Positions 11,585 through 22,205 of a stretch of 64,000 nucleotides of DNA are shown piece after piece (positions within the stretch are counted from its first letter, which is position 1; every line of letters starts with the position of its first letter). Both the position numbers and the translations under genes were made by a program. Origin of the DNA: Mixophyes australis (lineage: Eukaryota; Chordata; Amphibia; Anura; Limnodynastidae); assembly GCA_036250195.1 (NCBI GenBank), contig JAVHZZ010000003.1, forward strand, positions 336,161,875-336,225,874, given 5' to 3'. The notes beneath the pieces are model-generated. The model saw nothing but the letters and a program-made list of their open reading frames with translations. It was not told the DNA's origin and made no database searches.

Positions 11585-12439
11585 GATGAGTGGATTGGGT
11601 TTATCCAGGGTCTTGTTAATATTGTGGTGTCCCACTGTATTCCAAGGCTATCAGCACCAGCCTCACAGTCCAATAAAAGCCACAAGCTCTCTGATTTTGG
11701 CTTCCTACTAGACCGCTTGGCAACACACTTTGAAGTACCACCCAGATAAGAATCCCACTGATGCCAAGAGGAGAAACTTATATTACAAAGGTGGTGAACA
11801 GACCATTAAAGAGGGAGGTAAGGGATGAATCGGATTGGGATCACCAATGGACATTTTTGACATGACATGTTTGGTGGAGAAGTAACAATGCAGAGAGAAT
11901 GAAAAGGAAAAATAATAGTCTATCAGCTGCCTGTTACACTGGAAGATCGTTATAATAGGTCAACAAGAAAATTTGTTTTACAGAATACAATCTATGACAT
12001 GTAAAGGCTGTGGTGCTAGAAAGGGGGCTGAGGATTGCTGCCCAAACTACCGAGGTTCTGGTATGCAAATAAGAATCCATTAAATAAGATCGGATGGTCC
12101 AGCAGAGTCAGTCCTTATGCCAAAGTGCCAAAGAAAGGGGAAAAAATTTATTCAAGAAGTCCAGGAATGAGTTGCAATGGTTGCAAGATTCTTGAAGTTC
12201 ATATATACGCAGCCTAGCGGGTGTGACAGGAAAGGTCTAATATGAAGCCGATAGGGGATTGGGGATTCTTCTTGATTTGCACAGCCACTCACCTACAACT
12301 GATTAATTTTGCCATATTAGGGGTCTAATTTGTTTTCAGTGGCCCCCATTGTGTGGGGGTCCAAGGATAGAGCCTAGATTGCCTCGGCTATGAGTCTGTG
12401 TAAATCACCAATATATATAATCCAAGAACGTCAAAAAAT
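11585..12439. other. Intergenic DNA, no gene seen
   Basis: No gene recognised. Short open frames lack domain or splice support. Confidence 0.35.
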
Positions 12440-13530
12440 GACAAAATTTCAAACAGGTTTGAGGGAAGAGGTAGACATACATAGGGTGGCTCTGAGTGGG
12501 GGAGTAGAGATGGTAGCAGAGGAGTTAGCGGAGGGGTGATAAGCTTGAATGGAGAAATTAGTTATAAAGGGAGTTTAAAGCCTTGGAGACTAGAGGCTAT
12601 TTCCACAGGTGGGGAGCAGCATGGGCAAAATCATGGAGGCAGCAGTGGGAAGAGGTAATCAGTGGGGTAATAAGACGGCAGTCAATGGTTGAACGGAGCT
12701 GGTGGGAAGGAGCGTGGTTAGAATTGAGGTTGGAGATGAAGAGGGAGAGGAGTGGCTGAGGAGTTTGAATTGAATTCTGTAAGAGATGGGGAGTCAGTGT
12801 AGTGACTGGCAGACAGGGGCAGCAGAGGCAGAGTGGCGAAAGAAGAAAATAAGGCGACAGCGTCAGAGTATAGACTGAAGATGGGAGTCAGGAAGGCCAG
12901 AGAGGATGAGCCTACTCTAATCTATGCAAGAGATTAATTGGAAATGAATGACAGTTTTGGTTGCTTCCATGGTAAGAAAGGGCCGGATCCTGGAGATATT
13001 CTGAAGATAAAAGTGGCAGGATTTGGAGAGTGACTGAATATCATCATCATCATCATCATTTATTTATATAGCGCCACTGATTCCGCAGCGCTGTACAGAG
13101 AACTCATTCACATCAGTCCCTGCCCCATTGGAGCTTACAGTCTAAATTCCCTAATATAGACACACATTCACAGACAGGGAGACAGACAGACAGACTAGGG
13201 TCAGTTTTGATAGCAGCCAATTAACCTATTAGTATGTTTTTTGGAGTGTGGGAGGAAACCGGAGCACCCGGAGGAAACCCACGCAAACACGGGGAGAACA
13301 TACAAACTCCACACAGATAAGGCCATGGTTGGGAATTAAACTCATGACCCCAGCGCTGTGAGGCGGAAGTGCTAACCACTAAGCCACCGTGAGGAATAAA
13401 GGAGAGAGGATGACTCACAGGCAGCAGACTTGACGGGGTGAGAGAGGAATGATGAGATTAGATGTCATGCAGTATGGACTTGATTTTTGAGGTGAAGTGA
13501 GTGGCAAAGTCAAGGGCAGAGAGGGACGAG
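12440..13530. repeat. Unclassified purine-rich interspersed repeat, split by 13041-13391
   Basis: A long purine-rich stretch (for example aggatttggagagtgactg before the inserted repeat, and ggagagaggatgactcac after it) resembles a dispersed repeat common in fish and amphibians. The class is not determined. Its continuity on both sides shows that the 13041-13391 repeat inserted into it. Confidence 0.4.
13041..13391 (+). repeat. Interspersed repeat beginning with (ATC)n and a GCGCC motif
   Basis: The repeat starts (tca)n then tttatttatatagcgcc and attccgcagcgctgtaca, contains a ggagtgtgggaggaaacc block, and ends gctaaccactaagccaccgtg. Its left end is the reverse complement of the right end of the repeat at 33030-33164, so the two families share a terminal module. 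A partial copy lies at 8334-8482. The class (SINE or DNA-type) cannot be decided by eye. A gaata-like string on both flanks may be a short duplication. Confidence 0.75.
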
Positions 13531-13993
13531 AGGAGAGATTCCCACAGTTAATATTGTAATAGTTAACCCAGGACAGTCCACTGGTTACAAGTTTTCATGC
13601 ACAGGATGAAGTCCTTATTGCTAAAAATGCAAATATAGGTAGCATACAGTTTAACACTCGTTTTATGTAGCATGTTTAAGGCTATGGGTGCGAGACACTC
13701 TTCCACATCCAACACACCACAAAGCCCCCAAGTTGCGACTACTAGCCACCCCACCAGAGGGTGTGTTTGTTTTGCATTTCTCACATAGCTGTAAATCCCA
13801 CTTTCCAGATCGAACCGTTACAGAGCTCCAATTACGTAGCAGGTGACCTGGACTTGTGTAACCTAAACTACTCATCTCTTTCCCTCACTTCTACCACCAC
13901 CTTCTCCTGCCTCTACCTTTATACTCATATTCTTCATATTTTGGAAAACCTTCCTCTCTCTAGACACTGAATTTATTAAACCCAATCTACACA

Positions 13994-14790
13994 ATGCCTG
14001 ATAAATTTGTGTCCATCAACGCGAAAATGCTAAACAACCCTCAAAACACTCACAATTATTTTCCACAATTAATAAACTTCTTGTTGACTTTGTTTTCATA
14101 CAGGAGACGCATTTTAAGAAAGACAGCTATCCCTCGTTATCTTCCAAATGCTTTCCAATGGTATTTTTCTCCAACCATGCTTCTAAACGCAATGGGGTTG
14201 CGATCATGGTCTGAGGGACTGATCCACTTGTACTAACAGGTCTCATGATTGATTCGGAAGAGAGATATCTCTTTGTAACAGGTAAGATTGAACATCAGGA
14301 AATCACTATTGCGAACAACTACGCACCAAACATGGGTCACGCTAACTTTTTCCGCACATTTTTTCTAAATTTGCTTACCTTCCAGAAAGGTAATACTGTG
14401 GTTAGTAGTGACTTTATCACAGTTCCCTCCTACACAGCGAATAAACTGGGAAAATTTACTATCTCTAACTTAGTTGCAGGCTCCAAATCCCTAAACAAAT
14501 TTATGACTGAGACTGGTCTGTTTGATGGTTGGAGAGCACACAATGCACGAGCAAGTGGCTATACTTTCCATTCCCACCCTCACGACACATATTCCAGAAT
14601 GGACTTATTCCTTAGCTGTGCCTCAAAATTCCAAACCTTGGTTCAGTCTTCCATCCACCCAAATAACTGGTCGGACCACTCAATCTTGGAGACGTCCTTT
14701 AATATCATAGAAACAAAAAAATGGGAGACCCCCGTGGAGGCTGAATGAGACAATGTTAAAAATACCTCAGTTCAAAACTTGATTAAAGAC
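13994..14790 (+). pseudogene. L1-like LINE ORF2, endonuclease domain
   Basis: This is the decayed APE-type endonuclease of an L1-like retrotransposon. It begins with FVSINAKMLNNP (the N-terminal N-V-x-G-L-N-like motif), continues in another frame with EITIANNYAPNM, then TVVSSDFITVPS, where the usual GGDFN metal-binding motif is altered, and DTYSRMDLFL (normally SRIDxFL). It ends with the catalytic WSDHS motif at about 14670. Several frameshifts are visible. The RT follows at 15684 after an inserted element. Confidence 0.85.
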
Positions 14791-15367
14791 AAAATTCAAG
14801 AATACTTTGAGATTAACTGAACTGATGATAACAAAATTCCCATGGTTTTCAGAGGTACACAAGGCTGATGTCGGAAGGGAAATGATTATGTATGCTGCCT
14901 ACCGCGAGAAACAACAGAAGACACGTATCAACAATCTAACAGTGCAAATAACTATTACAACAGGAACATAAATGCACTCTCTCGAAAACAATCCTTAAAC
15001 AACTAAACAAAAATAGGGGAGAATTAAAAACTATACTAGCCCAAAAAAAATTGAAAGGAGTGTTCGGTGGCTGAATCAGAAACTGGATGAAAAAAGCAAT
15101 AAATCAGATACCCTTTTGGCAAATAGATTAAAGGCTAATAAAGCTTCCCAAGCAATAAATGCCATAAAAGACAAAAATGGGAATCCAACGTACAACCCTG
15201 CACACATTAACAACATTTTTATACAATTCTATGAAAAATTATATAACCTAGACGAAAACACTAACAATCAGGAAAAAGGCATCCGATAATATCTTGAAGA
15301 ATGAATGCAATCCTTCTATTCTAACCAACTTGTCACTCCAGTCAATTAATAGAGATGTTACAGACAG

Positions 15368-15675
15368 GAGCGCATGCAGGATTGTCAGTTGGGTTTTCCC
15401 CCCCCAAAAAAAATAAAAAACAACCACGAGAGTGAGCTGCTGCGCATGCGCCCGTGCATGCGCAGCAGCTCCGTTTCGGCAGCACTGTCCTATACAGCAG
15501 CCGCAGCGCTGCCAAAGAAGAGTCCGCGGCGGTGCTGTATACAATACAGCACCGCCACGGATGCTTCTTTGACAGCGCCGCGGCTGCTGTATAGGACAGT
15601 GCCGATATGGTGGGCACTGAGTTAGCGCAGGGGGGGAGGGGTTTCTGGAGACTCAGAAACCCCCCTGCGTGCGTC
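15368..15675. mobile_element. GC-rich hairpin element, hAT-type, inserted in the LINE
   Basis: This 308-bp element has imperfect termini GAGCGCATGCAGG / cctgcgtgcgtc and a near-perfect 8-bp duplication (acagacag 15360-15367, actgacag 15676-15683). Most of it is a large hairpin. The arm from 15477 (cggcagcactgtcctataca) pairs with the arm ending near 15604, with a second palindrome around 15440-15470 (tgcgcatgcgcccgtgcatg). LINE coding sequence resumes right after it with EEELRIALESQKPSKAPGSD. Confidence 0.75.
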
Positions 15676-15683
15676 ACTGACAG

Positions 15684-16010
15684 AAGAGGAATTAAGGATA
15701 GCACTGGAATCCCAGAAACCATCAAAAGCACCTGGCTCAGATGGATATCCCATGACCAACTATAAAAAATTTGCTAAACAGTTAGCTCCCCATCTAGTTC
15801 AGTGTTTTAATGACATACTACAAAGAAATAAATTCCAAACAGATCTAGAATAACCGTAATCCCCAAACCTGGAAAGGACTACTCAATTTGTTCTAATTTT
15901 AGGCCCATTTCCTTCCTGAATACGGATCTCAAACTTTTTGATAAAGATCTGGCAAAAAGACTTAACGGAGAGCTAACCACGCTGATTGACTCTGATCAAG
16001 TGTGGTTTAT
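15684..16010 (+). pseudogene. L1-like LINE ORF2, reverse transcriptase N-terminal part
   Basis: This stretch contains SQKPSKAPGSDGYPM (the KSPGxDG motif of non-LTR RTs) and then, after a stop and frame change, SNFRPISFLNTDLKLF (the YRPISLLN motif). It is interrupted after DSDQV by the direct-repeat insertion at 16011. Stops and frameshifts show that it is dead. Confidence 0.88.
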
Positions 16011-16538
16011 AGAAATGGCAGGTCTTTTGCTGGTTATAGCAGTATGCTGGGGGATTTTTCTGTGTGTTTGTTCCTTTTAGGATAACCCCACAATTTCAAG
16101 CACCTGCTTTGGACCTATAAATTAATTGAGCAACTTCCACTTCTGTATTTGTCTGAGAGGCATGATGGTGTCAGTAGCTGAGCGGGAGTACTGGCGCTGA
16201 ATTGCTGTGTGGAGGTTTCTGGGGTACCTCATGGTAAATTAGCTCTCAATTTAAAAACACATATATGTATGGCCCAAATATATGGGAGTCTCATTGTTTA
16301 GAGTTAAGACCACCCTATTAGCAAAAGCACAGTGGAGTGGCAGGTGGCTTTAACATACATTTGCAAATGTGTGCAACTAAGACTTTTGCATTTTTACAGT
16401 AGAAATGGCAGATCATTTGCTGGCTATAGCAGTGTGCTGGGTTTTTTCTTCTGTGCGTTTGTACCTTTTAGGATAACCCCACCCTTTCAAGCACCTGCTA
16501 TGAGCATATAAATTGATTGAGCAACTTTCACTTCTGTA
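16011..16538. mobile_element. Insertion with about 137-bp terminal direct repeats (TRIM-like)
   Basis: Two copies of a 137-138-bp sequence (16011-16147 and 16401-16538, both starting agaaatggcag and ending cttctgta) flank a 253-bp centre. The whole is bracketed by a 14-bp duplication of LINE sequence with one mismatch (15997-16010, 16539-16552). The LINE frame resumes with QVGFIPSRQASDNTRRI-like sequence. Terminal direct repeats suggest a miniature LTR element, but a 14-bp duplication is too long for an integrase and fits L1-type target-primed insertion of a dimeric short element. I cannot decide between these. Confidence 0.65.
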
Positions 16539-17400
16539 CAAGTGGGGTTTATCCCATCCAGACAGGCTTCAGATAATACTAGGAGAATTATCAATGTGAT
16601 TCACCACATCAATCATGCTAGGCTCCCCTCAGTTATTCTAGCACTAGACGCTGAGAAAGCATGCAACCATTTTTCTAGGCCCTTTATGTTTTCTACACTT
16701 GCAGCTTTTGGATTTCAAGCTCTGTACTTTAACCCTTCTTCGGCAGTCATGATGAACAGTTTGCTCTCGAATCAGTTCTGGATGTGAAATTGGATGAGAC
16801 AAGCTTGCCCTCTCTTGCCATTAATTTTTGATTTGTGCACTGAGCCTTTAGCAAATAGCGATATTGTGTGGGTAGAGGTGGGAGCGAAGCATTACAAACT
16901 TTCCCTGTTTGCTGATGATTTACTCTTTACACTGTCAAACCCCCTAAACTCTCTCCCTAATTTACAATTAGAACTTAACCTCTACGGACGATTTTTTTTA
17001 CAAAATAAATAATGCAAAATCAGTGGCAATAGCCTTCCATATACCCCATCAAATCTGTTCTAATCTGGAATCCAAATTTAAATTACAATTGTGCCCTCTG
17101 ATTAAATATTTAGGAATATCTAAACTAACTAAAATTAACTATATTAATTAACTAAATTAACTAATTAACTAAAAATTACTCCAATTTGTATCAAGTCAAC
17201 TATATAGCCCCTTGTTAACATCAATCATGCAAGATTTAATGAAATGGAAACCTATGTTTATTTTTTGGTTTGGCAGAATAAAGACCATTAAGATGAATGT
17301 ATTACCTAGACTATTGTACCTATTACAGACCCTCCCCGTTTAAGTCCTGACATCAACATTTAACTCACTGAAAACACATTGTAACGATTTTGTTTGGGGA
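16539..17400 (+). pseudogene. L1-like LINE ORF2, reverse transcriptase core and C-terminal part
   Basis: The RT resumes with GFIPSRQASDNTRRIINVIH and SVILALDAEKAC (motif A, normally LDxEKAFD), then SLFADDLLF at about 16900-16930 (the YADD catalytic box, here FADD). Downstream are KMNVLPRLLYLLQTLP and FVWGGK-like C-terminal motifs up to about 17400. It is read in at least three frames with several stops. Length and motif order fit an L1 or Tx1-like clade of amphibians. Confidence 0.85.
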
Positions 17401-17466
17401 GGGAAAAATTTTTAGATTATTCAGATCGATTCTTGCCAAGCCCAATACAGACAGTGGATTTGTTTT

Positions 17467-17592
17467 GGGGTATTGTAACCAATCTAGCTAGCATTTGTTT
17501 AGTACATTCTACAAAATGACAGCTAGAATCTGATTGGTTGCTATAGGCAACATCTCCTCTTTTTGAAACCTGCAGTTTAGTAAATATACCCC
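17467..17592. repeat. Palindromic MITE, internally deleted copy
   Basis: This copy belongs to the family found in full at 37118-37291 and 42565-42739. Most of the left arm is lost. The right arm (ctagaatctgattggttgct ... gtaaatatacccc) is complete and followed by TTA. Confidence 0.85.
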
Positions 17593-19566
17593 TTATAGTT
17601 TACTTAGTATTGGTGTATTATAAGGAATACTGCAGAATTGGTATGGACAACATAGATAAGTTTTGTGAGTTAATATATAACACAAGTTCGTAATCATTAC
17701 AATTGATGTAGCGTGTTTGTTAGTTATCACCATTCCTTTGATCTTTTTCTTCTTTTGTTTTCTTTTCTCTTAATATTATATCAATGTCTGTTTTTGTTAA
17801 CGGGATTCTATTGTTTAAATTTTGCAACTGCTGCAGTTACAAATATAAAAGTTTTCGAAAACAGAACTTGATAGAGCTTCTTTATAACTGTCGTACAAAT
17901 CCTCCGGAACTTTACTTTATTGTCCTTTTGCAGCAAATTTTGTTCAAATGATTGACCTTGTTAGCTGAAGAAAATTGCATCACAGTGCAAACAATTATTC
18001 AGAGAAACTGAAATGTAATCTCTGTCCTCTTGAGAATATGAAAAAAAAAAACCACTGAAAATGTTTTTTATTATTTTTATTATGTTGTAGAAAAGATTTA
18101 GGTACAAGGTATTGTGTATATCAGAAATGCAATGATGTGTCTGTGTTCTATTATTCATCAGCATTTGACAGAACAAAGACAAATGGGTAAATCTGCATTA
18201 GATTGTACGAAATGAAACACTAATATTCCTGAGCCTCTGAAGGTAGAAGTGGGTCACAAAGTTCTTTTTCATTGCTTGAAATACTTGACAGAATTCCCTT
18301 CCAGCAGAAAATTCACTGAATATCAATGAACAGAAAATAATCTGCAGGCTGATGAAAATAATGTAAGAAATAACTTGTCATGTAGTTTTTAAAAACCTAA
18401 TAGTACAGCTTTAGTGAAAGACTAGTTGCAATTTACAGTTATTAACATACATAATATTGTATGGAAAATTAGGTATAAATCTGTGGCATGCCCTCCCTGT
18501 GTTTTACTTTCTGTTACAAATCCAAAGGCTTTATTTAGATTAGCTGTTGGTGTGGGCTGTTCTGTGGGCTCCTATGATTCTAATCTTGTGAACATTTAGA
18601 GCCAATATGCTGAAATCTAGGAGACTGCCTACGGTTTAATTATGTCACAGAATGTTTTCTCAGCAGTACATTGACCAAGTATAAAAGGAAAATTTAAAAA
18701 AGACTGAATGGCTGTAACATACATTAAATTTAATAAATATGTATTTACATTACATTGTCTTTTCAGATACTTGATGAGTTTTGTGTAGTTTAGAGGTCTG
18801 CTTTAAAGATACAGCAAAAATAACAATAGTGTAGCGAAGCTTGATACAAAACATTAGGCAGTAAACCAGATGAAAGTAAAAAACGTTCAGTTTTTTTCAC
18901 ATAGGGCATGGATATAAAACAGAATACCTTACATGTTTCATGCCCTTATAGGCACTTCATCAGAGGCTAGTTCGGCTTTCTGTGACATACAAAACATAAA
19001 TACACTCCATTGTAAACAGACAGTGAAACAATGCACCATCAATAAACCCATACTTACCCACTCTCCCAGGATGTCCAGGAGACTTCAGAATTCCAGGTAG
19101 GTCTCCCGGATGTGTAGGCCATTCTCCTGCATCCTGCAAGCCGGGGACCTCGATGAAGAGATTCGGTGCTTATCGCTAAATTTAAGCACTGCACCCTGGG
19201 ACGAAATGACACGATTGTGAGATTTTGTCACAAGGACAGGAACAAAACTATGCAATTCATGGAGCCCTGCCCTCCTCCACTCTGGTAATTCACCTCCTTT
19301 CCAGGAGATGCCTAGCAAATCGTTCATTGGAATCTGCTGCACTAATGCAGCTAATTAGGTTGGTATGTCCTCATTGGCCTCTCTGGAAATAAAACCCCTT
19401 CCTGTTGATCACGTGCACTGGTGATAGTTTCTGCTAGAGCCAATATGCTGTTGGATATTCCGACCTGATTTTACTTCTTGTTGTGACCAAAATTGTACAT
19501 TGATTTTCACTGTTTTCTCCTGCCCCAACCATTTGTTATGGCTGATGGCAAGTGTCATAAACTTGT
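17593..19566. other. Intergenic DNA with dispersed-repeat fragments
   Basis: No gene seen. The stretch around 18840-18990 contains a block ending cttataggcacttcatcaga, a wording typical of Penelope-like or related frog repeats. 19040-19130 (acccactctcccaggatgtc) resembles the start of a dispersed repeat that recurs in diverged form near 46130-46330. Confidence 0.4.
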
Positions 19567-20333
19567 AGAACAGGTCACAGAGGTCTTCGCCTATAGCAGC
19601 CGCCTTTCCAGGTAGAGCTGAACGTGCTCACAGGTATTCGGATGTCCCCAGGTCTTAAGCCAGGTGGAAGAATGGCAAAGTCCAAACGGGCCAAGGTCAA
19701 GGGGTACAGCGGGCAGCGGTGGTGTAGTCCAGGCAAAAGGTCAGTGCTGGCGGCAAACAACGAATCCAGGTAACAGGCAGAGATCAAGGTCACCGGCAAT
19801 ATAGCAGAGTCCAGTACACGGTCCAAGGTCATACACGGCAAGATCAATCCAAAGGCAGAGAAGAGGAACAGAGCAGGGAGCAGGTAAGTATGCACAGAGC
19901 AGGAACTATAACCAGCAATGAGGCCCAGTCCTCACTGCCTTAAATACTATGATGGACAAATCAGAAAGGAGGAGGACAAGGCTGACAATCAGCCTCAGGA
20001 GACTGCTAATTAATTACTAGCTTAGAACTAGCATAGGTCATGTCACAAACCAGGAACATGTATAAATGACAAATAGAATCATGCGAGAGCTCCCCCTGGA
20101 GTTGGAGGATGTCCCTACACCCTCCTACTCTATGCCACATCACACCTTTGCACTCAGCCTGCCCTGATCTTAGGCCTGTATGTTTGGTCTTATCCTGCTA
20201 CTTGCAGTGGTCTGCTAACTATGTTCGTGCCCCCACCATGAGTTAAGACCTAGGGGCAAACAAGTACTGTGGAACATATCACTTTCCTTGGAAAGGGGGC
20301 TGCTATAGGCAAAGACCTTGTGAAGCAGTTCTA
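19567..20333. mobile_element. Terminal-inverted-repeat element, about 0.77 kb
   Basis: The sequence from 19567 (tagaacaggtcacagaggtc, then ttcgcctatagcagccgcc) is matched in inverse orientation by 20284-20333 (ggctgctataggcaaagacc ... ttcta). These arms of about 47 bp bound a segment without a long ORF on the forward strand. The family is not identified. Target duplications were not resolved. Confidence 0.6.
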
Positions 20334-21132
20334 GTGGTTTTTTGATGCCTTCCAATATTGTCCTTAACAGCAGAAAGAGCAGCGTATGAATTGCGGCACA
20401 ACCTCTGATCGTACAACAGAGTATGTTTTTAAGCAGGATATCTATGCATATAATGATCCTGATATATAATAGGCCAAAAACAAATGCAACATATTAAATA
20501 CAAACCAACCAAAATGTGGATACAGAATCCAAAATATTATGATGTGTATCTTCTCCACTCATTTATGCAGGATATATGTAAAAGAAGCAGAGAACAAGAC
20601 AATAGTGTAATATTGTTTTATTAAAATTGAAATGCCCAGTGCAGAATAATACTAAACGTGGGAGGAATGACCTGTCAGGAGTGCTTCCAAACCCCTGACA
20701 GCTGATCATCATAGAGAAAGCTGGAGAGCGTGCAGCATGGTGGGAGGAGCATCTTGTGCTGCACTGCACAGGCGCTCCTTTGGTCCGCCCTCATTAGAAG
20801 ATGGCCTCTAAGGCACGGCGCACCTCCACCGTGCGTACCATGCCCTAGCACTGTAATAGCACTGCATGAATCCCTGGGGGGGGGGGGGGGGCTGCATATG
20901 ACTGGTGGCTGTGGTACCCCCTTGGCCTTACATCCTGGGAGGCTGCACCAGCCTCATTATGACCCTGATGGAAACAGCTGCAAGGGACCATTGGTGATCT
21001 TCTGTTCAGACATAGAAAGACTGGAGACAGAAACTCATAGAAGACATTACAGACATCATCGACACACATTTCAGGAATCATCAAAAGTGTTCACCAGTGC
21101 GTTATGCAGTTACTCCTAAATTTACACACATA
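20334..21132. other. Intergenic DNA with a G15 run
   Basis: No gene recognised. It contains a 15-nt G run at about 20876-20890 within GC-richer DNA. Open frames here are short and unsupported. Confidence 0.4.
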
Positions 21133-22205
21133 GGACCTGATTCATGTTAAAACGTAAGTCCGCTGGTTGAAATACCTTGTGTGAAGTAGCTCTGCGCATG
21201 CTCAGAAACAGATCTTACACCAATGAACACGATTGCATGTTATTCATGTCAGAACGCACATGACACTTACTACTGCGTATGACTTAAAGGGCGGAACAGG
21301 GAAGGGGTGAACGGCCATAGGCAATGTGCAGTGAAGGCCTACGCAGATGCAGCCAATTCTAGTCCTGGGTTTCTCTTTAGCACGCTTACATCAGCCATAT
21401 CATTTGCAGCAGCTACAGGGCAGGTATAAGTGCCAACTGATAGTGATGACTAGCATGGTATTTGTTTGGAAATTACATGTATTTGTGCCACTAGATAGCA
21501 CAGAACATGTGTAAGCAAGATAGACCATAAAAACACATTGTATGTATATTACACATTAAGAATATCTTGATTTATAACTTTAATGTAAAAAATATATATA
21601 TATATATAAAAATATATATTTTTTAAACAAACCATATTTTTATTAATGACTATACTGTTTATAGTTGTTAATTTGTTTTTTAATATTTTTTATCCGTTCT
21701 GATGTGGCCTTATATTGCACACAGGGTCGGACTGGCCAATTGGGGAGCCGGGCTATCCCCCGGTAGACCCTGATTGCTCCCCTCTTCGTTGGTGGGGGGG
21801 GAGCGGACACTTTAAAAAAAAACCCCAAAAAAACATACTCACATGATCGCAGCGCCATTGCCCCTCCTCCCTCGTCTCTGCTCCGTCCGCAATGAATGTC
21901 GGGCGTGACGTCATCACGCCCGATGTTCATTGTCTTCCCACCCCCCTCACCACCGCCAATGTTTTGGTGGTGGTGAGGGGGGTGGGAAAACAGACGATGT
22001 TTAACCGTGGAGTGGAAATTTTGTATCTGTAAATAGTGATAAAAGTATTTTGTGGGTATATCAATTTTAGATATGAAAAAACAGTCAGTATTTAATTTAT
22101 GTGCAAAACAGAACACTCATTTGCACCCCTTGCATTGTAACATGGTTTTGTCCAGGAGACTGAAATAAGAATCCTCTTCATTTAAGATCCTTAATGAATC
22201 AGGCC
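21133..22205. mobile_element. Non-autonomous DNA element with GGACCTGATTCAT termini
   Basis: The left end (ggacctgattcatg) and right end (ccttaatgaatcaggcc) are inverted repeats. The right about 100 bp (from gtgcaaaacagaacac) recurs at 25044-25149, and a short internal block near 21391-21460 recurs near 24850-24920. Shorter elements with related ends are at 25278-25418 and 38450-38822. The termini and AT-rich 2-3-bp target sites suggest a PIF/Harbinger or mariner type, but this was not proven. A second element beginning cagggtcggactggcc (21723) is nested inside. Confidence 0.65.
21723..21995. repeat. Nested GC-rich fragment with two strong hairpins
   Basis: It begins with cagggtcggactggcc, a start typical of hAT-type short elements, but the matching right end is missing. 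Inside are a palindrome around 21897-21930 (gtcgggcgtgacgtcatcac) and a hairpin at about 21938-21990, where a C-rich arm pairs with ggtggtggtgaggggggtgg. Confidence 0.55.
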
